Source: Anaerofustis sp.
Lineage (GTDB): Bacteria > Bacillota > Clostridia > Eubacteriales > Anaerofustaceae
DNA: 17,106 bases
Direction of reading: 5' to 3'
NCBI RefSeq assembly: GCF_019420015.1
Contig: NZ_JAHZIA010000062.1
Location: 1 to 17,106, forward strand
Position 1 is the stretch's first letter, and every line of letters starts with the position of its first letter. Of the stretch, positions 6,478 through 14,309 are shown one piece after another. Under the pieces are notes generated by a model. The model did no database searches, had not been told where the DNA came from, and worked only from the letters and a program-made list of their open reading frames with translations. The translations under genes and the position numbers were made by a program.

Positions 6478-6499
6478 CAAACAGAAAGGAGATGAACAT

Positions 6500-6928
6500 A
6501 TGATTGGTATAGTAGTTGCCACTCATGCACAACTGGGAAAGGGACTTTTAGACGCTATCGCCTTAATAGCGGGTAATCAACCTCAAACAAAAGCGATTGG
6601 TTTAGAACATGGTGATGGAATTGATGAATTTAAAGAAAAGGTTTTTTCTTCTATAGAAGAAATGGACACCGGGGATGGAGTTTTATGCTTTGTGGATTTT
6701 GTTGGAGGAACACCTGCAAACACAATGATGCAATACATGCAAGATCACGAATTACATTGCATAGTAGGTGCCAATTTATCAATGATATTGGAAGCTGTAA
6801 TGGACAGAGACTATCTATCTTTACAAGAACTTGAAAAAGCATGTTTAAAAGCAGGACAGGAAAGCATTTCAACAATTCAGGAAATTTATGAACGAACAAA
6901 ACAAAATGAAGATTGTGAAGAATTTTAA
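6500..6928 (+). CDS. PTS mannose-family EIIA component
   Basis: A 142-aa cytoplasmic phosphocarrier of the mannose-fructose-sorbose PTS family. The N-terminal strand IGIVVATHAQLGKGL carries the phosphorylation histidine H9, which accepts phosphate from HPr and passes it to EIIB. LCFVDFVGGTPANTMMQY is the family's conserved active-site loop. The length is usual for a stand-alone IIA; the IIAB fusion of ManX is absent. GGAG precedes the ATG by about 9 nt. It is first in the operon IIA-IIB-IIC-IID-dehydrogenase-GntR, starting just after the operator array. Sugar specificity is not readable from IIA. Confidence 0.93.
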   Translation: MIGIVVATHAQLGKGLLDAIALIAGNQPQTKAIGLEHGDGIDEFKEKVFSSIEEMDTGDGVLCFVDFVGGTPANTMMQYMQDHELHCIVGANLSMILEAVMDRDYLSLQELEKACLKAGQESISTIQEIYERTKQNEDCEEF

Positions 6929-6949
6929 TAAGAAAGGAAGTTAACAACA

Positions 6950-7435
6950 ATGAAAATTGATGGAGTAGTTTTAGTTAGGATTGATGATCGTTTAATTCAC
7001 GGACAAGTAATGACGTCATGGCTTAATTACACAGGAGCAAATAAAATTATGGTAATAGATGACGAAGTTGCAAATGATCCGTTCATGAAAAACGTCTTAA
7101 AAACTTGCGTTCCGGGGAATGTAAGAATAGCAACTTTCACCGTGGAAAAAGCTGCTAAAAGATTAAAAATGGAAAAAGCATTTACGGGAGATAAATGTAT
7201 CATATTGGTTAAATTCCCAAAAACTTTATACGAACTTATGAAACAAGGCATTATATTTGATGAAATTAACATCGGAGGAATGGGTGTTAGAGGAGAGAGA
7301 AAAAAATTCTTCAGAAACATATCGGCATCAGACGAAGAAAAGAGAATGCTTAAAGAAATGGTTGATGCAGGTTCAAAAATACACGTAAGAATAATAGCGG
7401 AAGATTCTAAAACAGATATTTCAAAAATGCTATAA
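6950..7435 (+). CDS. PTS mannose-family EIIB component
   Basis: A 161-aa cytoplasmic protein that takes phosphate from EIIA and gives it to the sugar during uptake. The signature VRIDDRLIHGQVMTSW (9-24) contains the phosphorylated H17. NIGGMGVRGERKKFFRNISAS is the second conserved family segment. The length is typical of a free IIB domain. AGAAAGGAAG lies in the 21-nt gap after the IIA stop, about 11 nt from the ATG, consistent with cotranscription. Confidence 0.93.
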   Translation: MKIDGVVLVRIDDRLIHGQVMTSWLNYTGANKIMVIDDEVANDPFMKNVLKTCVPGNVRIATFTVEKAAKRLKMEKAFTGDKCIILVKFPKTLYELMKQGIIFDEINIGGMGVRGERKKFFRNISASDEEKRMLKEMVDAGSKIHVRIIAEDSKTDISKML

Positions 7436-7474
7436 GAAATTATCATTAATAAATATTAAAAAGGAGGAAAAAAA

Positions 7475-8305
7475 ATGGAAATTTCTTTATTTCAGGCCAT
7501 ACTTATCGGTATAGTATACTATCTAGGTAATATAGGTACACCTTGGCTTTCTTTATTGGGTAGTATATCTGTAGTTTACAAACCATTGGTAGCAGGTACA
7601 TTAGTTGGATTTATTTTGGGCGACCCTGTTACAGGATGTATTATCGGTGCAGCAATAAACCTACCTTATGTAGCATTTATTTCTGCCGGAGGAACAGCAC
7701 CTCAAGACCCGGGTCTAGCAGGAACAGTTGGAACAGCATGGGCAATGGCAGCAGGGGTTTCACCTGCGGCTGCAGTTACAATCGCACTTCCTTTGGGACT
7801 TTTAGGTACAATGATTTGGGTTGCACATATGACAATTGACGTTGCATTCGTACATATGGCTGATAAAGCAGCTGCAGAAGGTGATATAGACAAAATTTGT
7901 TTCTATCATGTTGTACCTCCGCAAATTTGTATGTTTTTATTATGCGTAATTCCGGCAACAATCGCAGTTTATTTCGGAGCCGATGCAGTTGCTGGTTTAA
8001 TACAACAACTAACGGGTACACCTCTTCATGTTCTTGAAGTAATCGGTGGTCTACTTCCTGCAATTGGTATCGCAATGAACTTAAGATCTATAAGCAGACC
8101 TGGAACAATACTATTTTTCTTATTTGGTTTTGTATTAGTATCATACTCAAGTATTCCAGTTATCGCAATCGCGGTAATCGCAGCTGTAATAGCTTATTTC
8201 TATACAACAGTACTTTACAATAATAACAGTCAACCTTCTGTGATGGCAAACGGTTCTGTGCCCGAATCAGAAGTAATTATCGATGACGACGAGGAGGACT
8301 TTTAA
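7475..8305 (+). CDS. PTS mannose-family EIIC membrane component
   Basis: A 276-aa integral membrane permease subunit that forms the transport channel with EIID. It is strongly hydrophobic, with family segments near the N-terminus (GIVYYLGNIGTPWL), AGTLVGFILGDPVTGCIIGA, and ISAGGTAPQDPGLAGTVGTA. After the last membrane helix there is a hydrophilic tail ending in the acidic run DDDEEDF. The GAG-GAG-GAC codons of that tail (8291-8299) double as the SD of EIID. AAGGAGG lies 8 nt before the start. Confidence 0.92.
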   Translation: MEISLFQAILIGIVYYLGNIGTPWLSLLGSISVVYKPLVAGTLVGFILGDPVTGCIIGAAINLPYVAFISAGGTAPQDPGLAGTVGTAWAMAAGVSPAAAVTIALPLGLLGTMIWVAHMTIDVAFVHMADKAAAEGDIDKICFYHVVPPQICMFLLCVIPATIAVYFGADAVAGLIQQLTGTPLHVLEVIGGLLPAIGIAMNLRSISRPGTILFFLFGFVLVSYSSIPVIAIAVIAAVIAYFYTTVLYNNNSQPSVMANGSVPESEVIIDDDEEDF

Positions 8306-8307
8306 TT

Positions 8308-9186
8308 ATGAACGAACAAAAAAATAATACCGTAGAATTAAAAGAAAACAACACATCTACTCCGCCGGCAGAAAAAAAACTAACTAAAAAAGATGTAAGA
8401 AAAGCATTCTGGAGATGGACATTCTTCTCACATGCAAACTATAACTACGAAAGACTTGAAGCAACCGGTTTAGTTCATGCATTTAAACATGTAATTAAAA
8501 AATTATACGGTGATGATGAAAAAGCATACAAAGATTGTATAAACAGGCATATGCAATTTTTCAACACAGAACCGCATATTGGGGGTGTAATCCCGGGAAT
8601 TGTTCTTGCTATGGAAGAAGAAAGAGCAAACGGAGCAACAAATATTACAGATGAAGCAATCAATGGTGTTAAAACAGGTTTAATGGGTCCATTTGCAGGT
8701 ATCGGAGATACTTTATGGCAAGGTACATTAACTCCTATCCTACTTGCATTTGGTATAAGTTTAGGTTCTCAAGGAAACTTGCTTGGTCCACTTGTATATA
8801 CATTATTAATGTTTGGTATCATGTTCCCTGTAGCATATTTATGTTGGATGAAAGGTTATGAACTAGGTAAAGACGGAATCGCAAAAATCCTAGGTGGCGA
8901 CCAAATGCAAAAACTTATCACAGGCGCATCAGCAATGGGTTCAATGGTTCTCGGCGCTTTAGCTTGTCAATTTGTTACAGTATCATCTCCGGCAATTATA
9001 AAACTCGGATCACTTACCATGAACCTTCAAACAGAAGTTTTTGATAAACTTTTTATCGGACTTCTACCATTATCAGTTACACTATTAACATTATGGCTCC
9101 TAAAGAACAAACAAATGAAAGCAACAACCGTTATGCTAATCTTAATCGTAATCGGTATTGTAGGCGGAGTTCTTGGTATATTATAA
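8308..9186 (+). CDS. PTS mannose-family EIID membrane component
   Basis: A 292-aa partner of EIIC in the sugar-translocating complex. Hallmarks: a charged cytoplasmic N-terminus, then FWRWTFFSHANYNYERL (34-50), HMQFFNTEPHIGGVIPGI, and GLMGPFAGIGDTLWQGTLTPI before a block of hydrophobic segments. It starts 2 nt after the EIIC stop and takes its SD (GAGGAGG, 8291-8297, 10 nt upstream) from the EIIC coding end, so the two subunits are probably made in a coupled ratio. Confidence 0.93.
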   Translation: MNEQKNNTVELKENNTSTPPAEKKLTKKDVRKAFWRWTFFSHANYNYERLEATGLVHAFKHVIKKLYGDDEKAYKDCINRHMQFFNTEPHIGGVIPGIVLAMEEERANGATNITDEAINGVKTGLMGPFAGIGDTLWQGTLTPILLAFGISLGSQGNLLGPLVYTLLMFGIMFPVAYLCWMKGYELGKDGIAKILGGDQMQKLITGASAMGSMVLGALACQFVTVSSPAIIKLGSLTMNLQTEVFDKLFIGLLPLSVTLLTLWLLKNKQMKATTVMLILIVIGIVGGVLGIL

Positions 9187-9209
9187 AAAAAACTACAAAA
9201 ATTTCACAA

Positions 9210-9266
9210 TCTAGTGTATAATTGGGTTAACATAATAAAATATAAATTAAGCCTTTATACACTAGA
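9210..9266 (+). repeat. Long intra-operon hairpin between EIID and the dehydrogenase
   Basis: TCTAGTGTATAA (9210-9221) and TTATACACTAGA (9255-9266) are perfect 12-bp inverted arms. Inside them, GGGTTAA (9224-9230) can pair with TTAAGCC (9247-9253) with one mismatch, giving an extended stem-loop of about 57 nt. No U-tract follows, so it does not look like a full terminator. It may be an mRNA processing or stabilising element that sets higher PTS than dehydrogenase/regulator expression. Confidence 0.6.
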
Positions 9267-9307
9267 ACGGAAATAAATTAATGACACTTTAAGGAAGCGA
9301 GGCTTAA

Positions 9308-10357
9308 ATGAAAGAAAAACTAAAAGCAGTAGTATTCGGAGGGGTAAACGATGTTCATATCGAAGAATTCGATATCCCTCAAATAGCAGACGACGAAGTA
9401 CTCATAAAAATAGATGCTTGCGCAATATGCACCTGGGAGCAAAGAGTTTACACAGGTGTAAAAAAAGTCAATTATCCATTCGTAGGCGGACATGAAGCAG
9501 TTGGAGAAATAATTCAAATGGGTAAAAACATAAATAAACTTCAATGGCATCTACATGACAAAGTATCAATCGGACTAACAGGACCATGTAACAATTGCTA
9601 TCAATGCAAATCAGGAAACGAACAAAACTGTGAAAATTATAAACATGATGCACCTATCAGAGGACTACCTTATAAAGGAATGGGCGGACTTTGTTCTCAC
9701 ATGATAGTCAAAGAAAAAAATATTTTTAAATTAGATAATAAGGTAAAATCCACACATGCAACAATAACAGAACCTTTATCGTGTGTTATTCACAGCGTAG
9801 AAACGGCAGATATTCAATTTGCGGATACAGTTGTTGTTATAGGATGTGGCATAATGGGACTACTACATACTATACTGGCATGTAAAAAAGGTGCAATGGT
9901 AATTGTTTCTGACACAAATGAAGAACGTACCGAACTGGCTTTAAAATTAGGTGCAAAATATAAAATAAATCCTCAAAAAGAAAATTTAAAGGAACGCGTA
10001 CGAGAAATAACAAACAATACCATGGCGCAAGTAGTTTTCGACACAACACCAATATCTGCAGTTGTACAAGATGCAACAAGTGTAGCCGGAAACAATGCAA
10101 GAATAGTTCTATACAGTTCTTTCTACCCTGATACTCCGGTAGAAATAAGCCCTGATTGGTTACATAAAGGAGCGATTAGATTGATGGGAACTGCAAATTC
10201 AAATACAGCGGACTTTACAAAAGCTTCAAGAATGATTTCACAAGGAATAGTGAATATGGAACCTTTTATAAGCGAAGTATATCCACTTGATAAGGTAAAA
10301 GAAGCGTTTGAATCTGCAATTAAAGGAGACAAATTCAGAGTCGTTGTAACTTTTTAA
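9308..10357 (+). CDS. Zinc-dependent medium-chain polyol/alcohol dehydrogenase
   Basis: A 349-aa MDR-superfamily dehydrogenase, similar in layout to sorbitol, galactitol-1-phosphate and threonine dehydrogenases. Catalytic zinc ligands are C41 (in CAICTWEQRVYTG), H62-E63 (GGHE) and E155 (EPLSC). The structural zinc site has C94, C97, C100 and C108. The Rossmann motif G-C-G-I-M-G (179-184) with D202 at the end of beta-2 favours NAD(H). It probably oxidises the sugar alcohol phosphate delivered by the PTS to a ketose phosphate for the aldolase. The CTWEQR variant around the catalytic cysteine marks a subfamily whose substrate I cannot name. GAGG lies 5 nt before the ATG. Confidence 0.87.
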   Translation: MKEKLKAVVFGGVNDVHIEEFDIPQIADDEVLIKIDACAICTWEQRVYTGVKKVNYPFVGGHEAVGEIIQMGKNINKLQWHLHDKVSIGLTGPCNNCYQCKSGNEQNCENYKHDAPIRGLPYKGMGGLCSHMIVKEKNIFKLDNKVKSTHATITEPLSCVIHSVETADIQFADTVVVIGCGIMGLLHTILACKKGAMVIVSDTNEERTELALKLGAKYKINPQKENLKERVREITNNTMAQVVFDTTPISAVVQDATSVAGNNARIVLYSSFYPDTPVEISPDWLHKGAIRLMGTANSNTADFTKASRMISQGIVNMEPFISEVYPLDKVKEAFESAIKGDKFRVVVTF

Positions 10358-10377
10358 TAAATTAGGTGGTGTAAACT

Positions 10378-11127
10378 ATGGATGAAAAAACAAAAGACAA
10401 TAAATATTTATATTTAAGTATTAAAGATAGAATCATAAACGATTATGAGTTAAAACCATACTTTACACCTCTAAAAAGCGAAAGAGAATTTTGTAAAGAA
10501 TACAATGTAAGCAGACCCACAGTAAGAAAAGCATTCGAAATACTCGAAAAACACGGAATCATAAAAAAAATAAACAGAAAGGGTGCTGTTTATCTGGGAA
10601 AAGAGAATTTTATAGAAAACTTTTCAGACGATGAAAACAATGCAATGATTTCTTTTTATGAAAATGTAAAATTACATGGAAATTATACAAAAAGCAAAGT
10701 ATTAAGGCAAAGCATAGAACCCGCCGTTTCCCATATTGCAGCCGCTCTTAATATAAAAGAAAACGACTTGGTTTTTCACTTGGAAAGACTCAGAGAAATA
10801 AACGGAGAAGTGTATTCATTGGCAGATGCATATATACCTTACGAGCTATGCCCTGAACTTTTGGAAAAAGATTTTACGACAACATCTTTATACAATACAT
10901 TGGAACAGTACGGAATATATATATACAAATCAAATAGAATAATACAAATAAAAGAAGCGACTAAATACGAAGCACTTCATTTAAACGTCAAAGAAAGAGA
11001 TTATTTAACTGTAACACAGGGAATAGCAAAAGACGAGCACAACAAAATAATAGAATACACAATAACAAGAGCAGAAGCAAAAAAAATGAGAATAGAAGCA
11101 ACTATATATAATGAAAGACAAAAATAA
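10378..11127 (+). CDS. GntR-family (HutC/UTRA) transcriptional regulator
   Basis: A 249-aa regulator. The N-terminal winged helix-turn-helix (about residues 13-75) includes PLKSEREFCKEYNVSRPTVRKAFEIL and the wing GIIKKINRKGAVYLG. The C-terminal region (about 95-240) has the pattern of a UTRA ligand-binding domain: HLERLREINGEVYSLADAYIP, and near the end EYTITRAEAKKMRIEATI. UTRA domains usually sense phosphorylated or free sugars and related metabolites. It is last in the PTS operon, 20 nt after the dehydrogenase, with AGGTGG 8 nt before the ATG. It is the only regulator here and is inferred to bind the 13-bp motif array at 6273-6477. Confidence 0.9.
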   Translation: MDEKTKDNKYLYLSIKDRIINDYELKPYFTPLKSEREFCKEYNVSRPTVRKAFEILEKHGIIKKINRKGAVYLGKENFIENFSDDENNAMISFYENVKLHGNYTKSKVLRQSIEPAVSHIAAALNIKENDLVFHLERLREINGEVYSLADAYIPYELCPELLEKDFTTTSLYNTLEQYGIYIYKSNRIIQIKEATKYEALHLNVKERDYLTVTQGIAKDEHNKIIEYTITRAEAKKMRIEATIYNERQK

Positions 11128-11131
11128 TCTC

Positions 11132-11167
11132 CAAATAAAAAAGACAGTCCCCTGTCTTTTTTATTTG
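11132..11167. terminator. Strong bidirectional terminator between convergent genes
   Basis: A 16-bp perfect stem, CAAATAAAAAAGACAG (11132-11147) with CTGTCTTTTTTATTTG (11152-11167), has a 4-nt TCCC loop. The A-rich and T-rich parts of the stem give U-tracts in both directions. It sits 5 nt after the GntR stop and 3 nt from the glycerate kinase stop. Confidence 0.88.
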
Positions 11168-11169
11168 AA

Positions 11170-12291
11170 TCAAAGCATAATCCCAAATACCTGCTTTGCG
11201 GTGTTTTTAAGATTTCTGTAAGCGGTATCTCTCTGTGTTAACTCCTCCTGTTCCATCGGCTTATGTATGATTGAAAAATACCCGTCCACAAAATCACTCT
11301 CAAGCTTATCCTCGCTTTCGACACTTCCACAAAGCAAAACAGTCTTCACACCGCATTCTTTAGCCATAGCACATAAACTCACAGCTGCCTTACCCATAAA
11401 AGACTGTCTGTCAAACTTACCTTCTCCCGTAACCAAAACATCACAGATTTCAAGCTCTTTTTTAATATCCGAATACTCTATAACAGCATCTACGCCGGAA
11501 ATAATCTTACCGCCAAGAAACGCCATAAAAGCAAAACCGATTCCTCCGGCGGCTCCTGCACCTTCTTTGTTGCTATAATCTATACCGAATTTATCATAAG
11601 TCTCTTTTGCAAGTCTCTTTAAACTGTAATCCAAATCAAATGCCATTTTTTCATCAGCTCCTTTTTGAATGGAATATACCATACTTGCACCGTTTTCGCC
11701 GCAAAGAGGATTTTTAACATCAGAAGCAACTATAAAATTACAATCTTTTAACTCTTTCATTGCCCTGCTTTCATCGATATAATTAAGCCTGTTAAGCTTT
11801 CCTCCGCCTGCGGGAATAAGGTTGTTAAATTCATCATAAAATCTATAGCCTAAGGCTTTTAACATACCACATCCACCGTCATTTGTGGCGCTGCCTCCGA
11901 TAAATACGACAAAGCTTCTTATTCCTCTGTGAATAGCGTCTCTTATCATTTCTCCAACGCCAAAAGAAGAAGTAACCATAGGGTCTCTTTTGCTTTCGGG
12001 TATCAATTCCAGTCCCGAACATTTTGCCATTTCTATAAAAGCTTTTCCGTCTTTTATCACATAATAACTGTCAATTATCTCTCCCAAGGGATTATGAACC
12101 TTTAAATCTATTCTTCTTCCATCTATATCTTCCATAACAGACTCAATACTGCCCTCTCCCCCGTCGGCAAAAGTTTTAACAACCACATCTGTATTTTCGT
12201 CTACACTGAGTATCCCTTCTTTAACGGCATTTCCTGCTTCAAGAGAAGACAAACTTCCCTTAAAGGAATCCATTGCAACCAGTATTTTCAT
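11170..12291 (-). CDS. Glycerate kinase (GlxK/GarK family 2)
   Basis: A 373-aa cytoplasmic kinase converting D-glycerate plus ATP to a phosphoglycerate (the 2-phosphate in this family). Family motifs: MKILVAMDSFKGSLSS at the N-terminus, FADGGEGS (41-48), IGGSATNDGG (131-140), ASDVKNPLCGENGA (189-202), EGAGAAGGIGF (243-253) and VTGEGKFDRQS (287-297). The length fits the family. GGAG lies 8 nt before the ATG. It follows the zinc-ribbon gene by 41 nt without a terminator, so the two are probably cotranscribed. It converges on the sugar operon. A role in using glycerate from that pathway is possible but rests only on adjacency. Confidence 0.93.
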   Translation of the reverse strand: MKILVAMDSFKGSLSSLEAGNAVKEGILSVDENTDVVVKTFADGGEGSIESVMEDIDGRRIDLKVHNPLGEIIDSYYVIKDGKAFIEMAKCSGLELIPESKRDPMVTSSFGVGEMIRDAIHRGIRSFVVFIGGSATNDGGCGMLKALGYRFYDEFNNLIPAGGGKLNRLNYIDESRAMKELKDCNFIVASDVKNPLCGENGASMVYSIQKGADEKMAFDLDYSLKRLAKETYDKFGIDYSNKEGAGAAGGIGFAFMAFLGGKIISGVDAVIEYSDIKKELEICDVLVTGEGKFDRQSFMGKAAVSLCAMAKECGVKTVLLCGSVESEDKLESDFVDGYFSIIHKPMEQEELTQRDTAYRNLKNTAKQVFGIML

Positions 12292-12332
12292 AACTTATTC
12301 TCCGTATAAAAATTTTATATAATAATCTTTTT

Positions 12333-12689
12333 TTAATTGTCAAGTTCTTTTATAATTTTCCTCTTTTGTATATATCTTACTATACCAAAAATAATATATA
12401 AAAACAAAGACGGTAATATCAATAACATCCCTATAATTCCTATAAACTCTATAATATCATAATCGGAATCAATAGCAAAAAACATAGTCAGAAATGAAAT
12501 TGAAAATACCATACCTGAAATATTTTGAATTTTCTTATATCTGATATACCGTTTATTTAATAATACATCTGCATATTTAATATTATGGTAGTTTTTATTT
12601 ATTACCTTTCTTTCCTTTAAAGGAAATCCGCACTCACTGCAACAATCATTTCTCCTGTTATTATCATAACCACATTTTGGGCAAATCAT
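12333..12689 (-). CDS. Small zinc-ribbon membrane protein
   Basis: A 118-aa protein. The N-terminal zinc ribbon is C3-x2-C6 ... C17-x2-C20 (MICPKCGYDNN and CCSECGFPL), typical of short Bacillota 'zinc-ribbon domain' membrane proteins. Two hydrophobic segments follow (about 54-71 and 79-105), with a basic C-terminus (RYIQKRKIIKELDN), suggesting a cytoplasmic ribbon tethered to the membrane. GAGG lies 8 nt before the ATG. Specific function unknown. It is the first gene before glycerate kinase. Confidence 0.8.
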   Translation of the reverse strand: MICPKCGYDNNRRNDCCSECGFPLKERKVINKNYHNIKYADVLLNKRYIRYKKIQNISGMVFSISFLTMFFAIDSDYDIIEFIGIIGMLLILPSLFLYIIFGIVRYIQKRKIIKELDN

Positions 12690-12708
12690 TTTATTACCTC
12701 AAACACAA

Positions 12709-12737
12709 ATATTATATTTTATATAATTATAAATCAA
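12709..12737 (-). promoter_or_regulatory. Predicted promoter of the zinc-ribbon/glycerate kinase pair
   Basis: Minus-strand -35 TTGATT (12732-12737), a 17-nt spacer and -10 TAATAT (12709-12714). The start near 12702 gives a 12-nt leader to the ATG at 12689. The DNA is very AT-rich, so other placements are possible. Confidence 0.45.
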
Positions 12738-12769
12738 AATCAAGAACTTTTCCATAATATCAAAAATAA

Positions 12770-12794
12770 AAAAGACAACATTAAGTTGTCTTTT
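12770..12794 (-). terminator. Terminator of argH
   Basis: A 10-bp stem, AAAAGACAAC (12770-12779) with GTTGTCTTTT (12785-12794), has a 5-nt loop and a minus-strand T-rich tail. The stem overlaps the argH stop codon at 12793-12795. Confidence 0.8.
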
Positions 12795-14163
12795 ATTTTA
12801 TTTCATCAAGTATTTTTTCTATATATTTTTTAACAATATCTTCTTTTGGCGACGCAGTCATATTCTTTTTGTTTATTCCCGTTGTAACATGAAGCACTTC
12901 ATATATGTCATCTTCAAAAAGTTCGTTTTGTTCCCTAAATTCGTCTAAAGTTAAATCCTGAAGGAATTTATTCTCTCTTACGCATTTGCCTACCAAGTTG
13001 CCAACGACAAAATGCGCATCTCTGAAAGGACAGCCTTTTTTTACCAAATATTCCGCAACATCCGTCGCATTCATAAAACTGTTTACACAAGCTTCTTTTA
13101 ATACATCTTTATTTACGGTAATGGTATCAATCATTCCCGTAAATATACTAAGGCATTGTTTTACGGTGTTTACACTGTCAAAAGTTGATTCTTTGTCTTC
13201 CTGCATATCTTTGTTGTAAGCAAGAGGAAGCCCTTTCATAACCGTTAACATCGCCATTAAATTACCGTAAACCCTGCCGGTCTTACCTCTTATAAGCTCT
13301 GCAACATCGGGATTTTTCTTTTGAGGCATCATTGACGAGCCCGTTGAATATTTATCCGAAACGGTAATAAACTTAAATTCATCACTTGCCCAATAAATTA
13401 TCTCTTCACTGAAACGGGACAAATGCATCATTATTATGGATAAATCATTTAAAAGCTCAATTACATAATCCCTGTCGGATACAGTATCAAGAGAATTTAA
13501 GGTTATACCGTCAAAATCAAGAAGCTCAGCCACATAATCTCTGTCAATATCAAATGTAGAACAAGCAAGAGCTCCCGCACCGAGAGGCATAACATTTGTT
13601 CTTTTATATGTATCCTTAAGTCTATCCATATCTCTTCTAAACATCTCTACATAAGCGCATAAATGATGTGCAAAAGTAACCGTTTGAGCTCTTTGCATAT
13701 GTGTATATCCCGGCATTATGGTCTTTGTGTTATCTTTCGCAATTTCAAGAAGCGTAAAAATAAGATTTTTCAAAAGTCCCATAACTTCCGTTATTTCAGC
13801 TTTAACATACATTTTCATGTCGAGAGCCACTTGATCGTTACGACTTCTGCAAGTGTGAATTCTTTTCGCACTGTCTCCTATTCTGTCGGTTAAGATACTC
13901 TCCACTGCCATATGTATGTCTTCATATTCCTCATTAAAAGTAACTTTTCCTTCATCTATATCTCTCATAAGATTTTCAAGAGCTTCAACCAAAGCCTCCA
14001 TATCTTCCTTTGTTATAATCCCCTGTTTCGATAACATCTTTACATGTGCGATACTTCCTTTTATATCGTATTTATATAAGACTTTATCAAAATGAAGAGA
14101 ATTATTGAATATATCAACTTCTTTTGCATTTTGTTCCGCAAATCTTCCGGCCCACATTTTCAT
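12793..14163 (-). CDS. argH: Argininosuccinate lyase
   Basis: A 456-aa full-length enzyme of the fumarase/aspartase superfamily. It splits argininosuccinate into arginine and fumarate, the last step of arginine synthesis. Visible motifs: MWAGRF at the N-terminus, HTCRSRNDQVALD (103-115), TH155 in GYTHMQRAQ, VMPLGAGALA (191-200), and the signature loop GSSMMPQKKNPD (275-286) with the catalytic serine. AGGAG lies 8 nt before the ATG. It stands as a single gene with its own promoter and terminator; argG is not in the window. Confidence 0.97.
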   Translation of the reverse strand: MKMWAGRFAEQNAKEVDIFNNSLHFDKVLYKYDIKGSIAHVKMLSKQGIITKEDMEALVEALENLMRDIDEGKVTFNEEYEDIHMAVESILTDRIGDSAKRIHTCRSRNDQVALDMKMYVKAEITEVMGLLKNLIFTLLEIAKDNTKTIMPGYTHMQRAQTVTFAHHLCAYVEMFRRDMDRLKDTYKRTNVMPLGAGALACSTFDIDRDYVAELLDFDGITLNSLDTVSDRDYVIELLNDLSIIMMHLSRFSEEIIYWASDEFKFITVSDKYSTGSSMMPQKKNPDVAELIRGKTGRVYGNLMAMLTVMKGLPLAYNKDMQEDKESTFDSVNTVKQCLSIFTGMIDTITVNKDVLKEACVNSFMNATDVAEYLVKKGCPFRDAHFVVGNLVGKCVRENKFLQDLTLDEFREQNELFEDDIYEVLHVTTGINKKNMTASPKEDIVKKYIEKILDEIK

Positions 14164-14221
14164 AACAATTACTCCTACAATATTATAAAATATTTCTGTT
14201 TTCTTTTTATTTTGCTTTTAT

Positions 14222-14250
14222 ACAATAACATATTATTCATATGTTGACAA
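14222..14250 (-). promoter_or_regulatory. Predicted promoter of argH
   Basis: Minus-strand -35 TTGTCA (14245-14250), a 17-nt spacer and -10 TATTGT (14222-14227). The leader is about 50 nt. The -10 is a moderate match. I did not recognise a clear ARG box or T-box leader. Confidence 0.45.
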
Positions 14251-14309
14251 TAACTATTCCTTAAAATAAACATCAAATAAAACACCGACAAAAATTTAAA
14301 TCAACGAAT

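Noticed and set aside
7776..8075. Antisense frame inside EIIC, and similar frames opposite EIIB, the dehydrogenase and argH
   Set aside because: Each is wholly inside a gene with clear family motifs and lacks its own promoter or SD.
13819..13855. HTCRSRND instead of HTGRSRND in argininosuccinate lyase
   Set aside because: The Gly position tolerates Ala/Cys in related enzymes as far as I recall, and all catalytic motifs are intact, so no loss of function is inferred.
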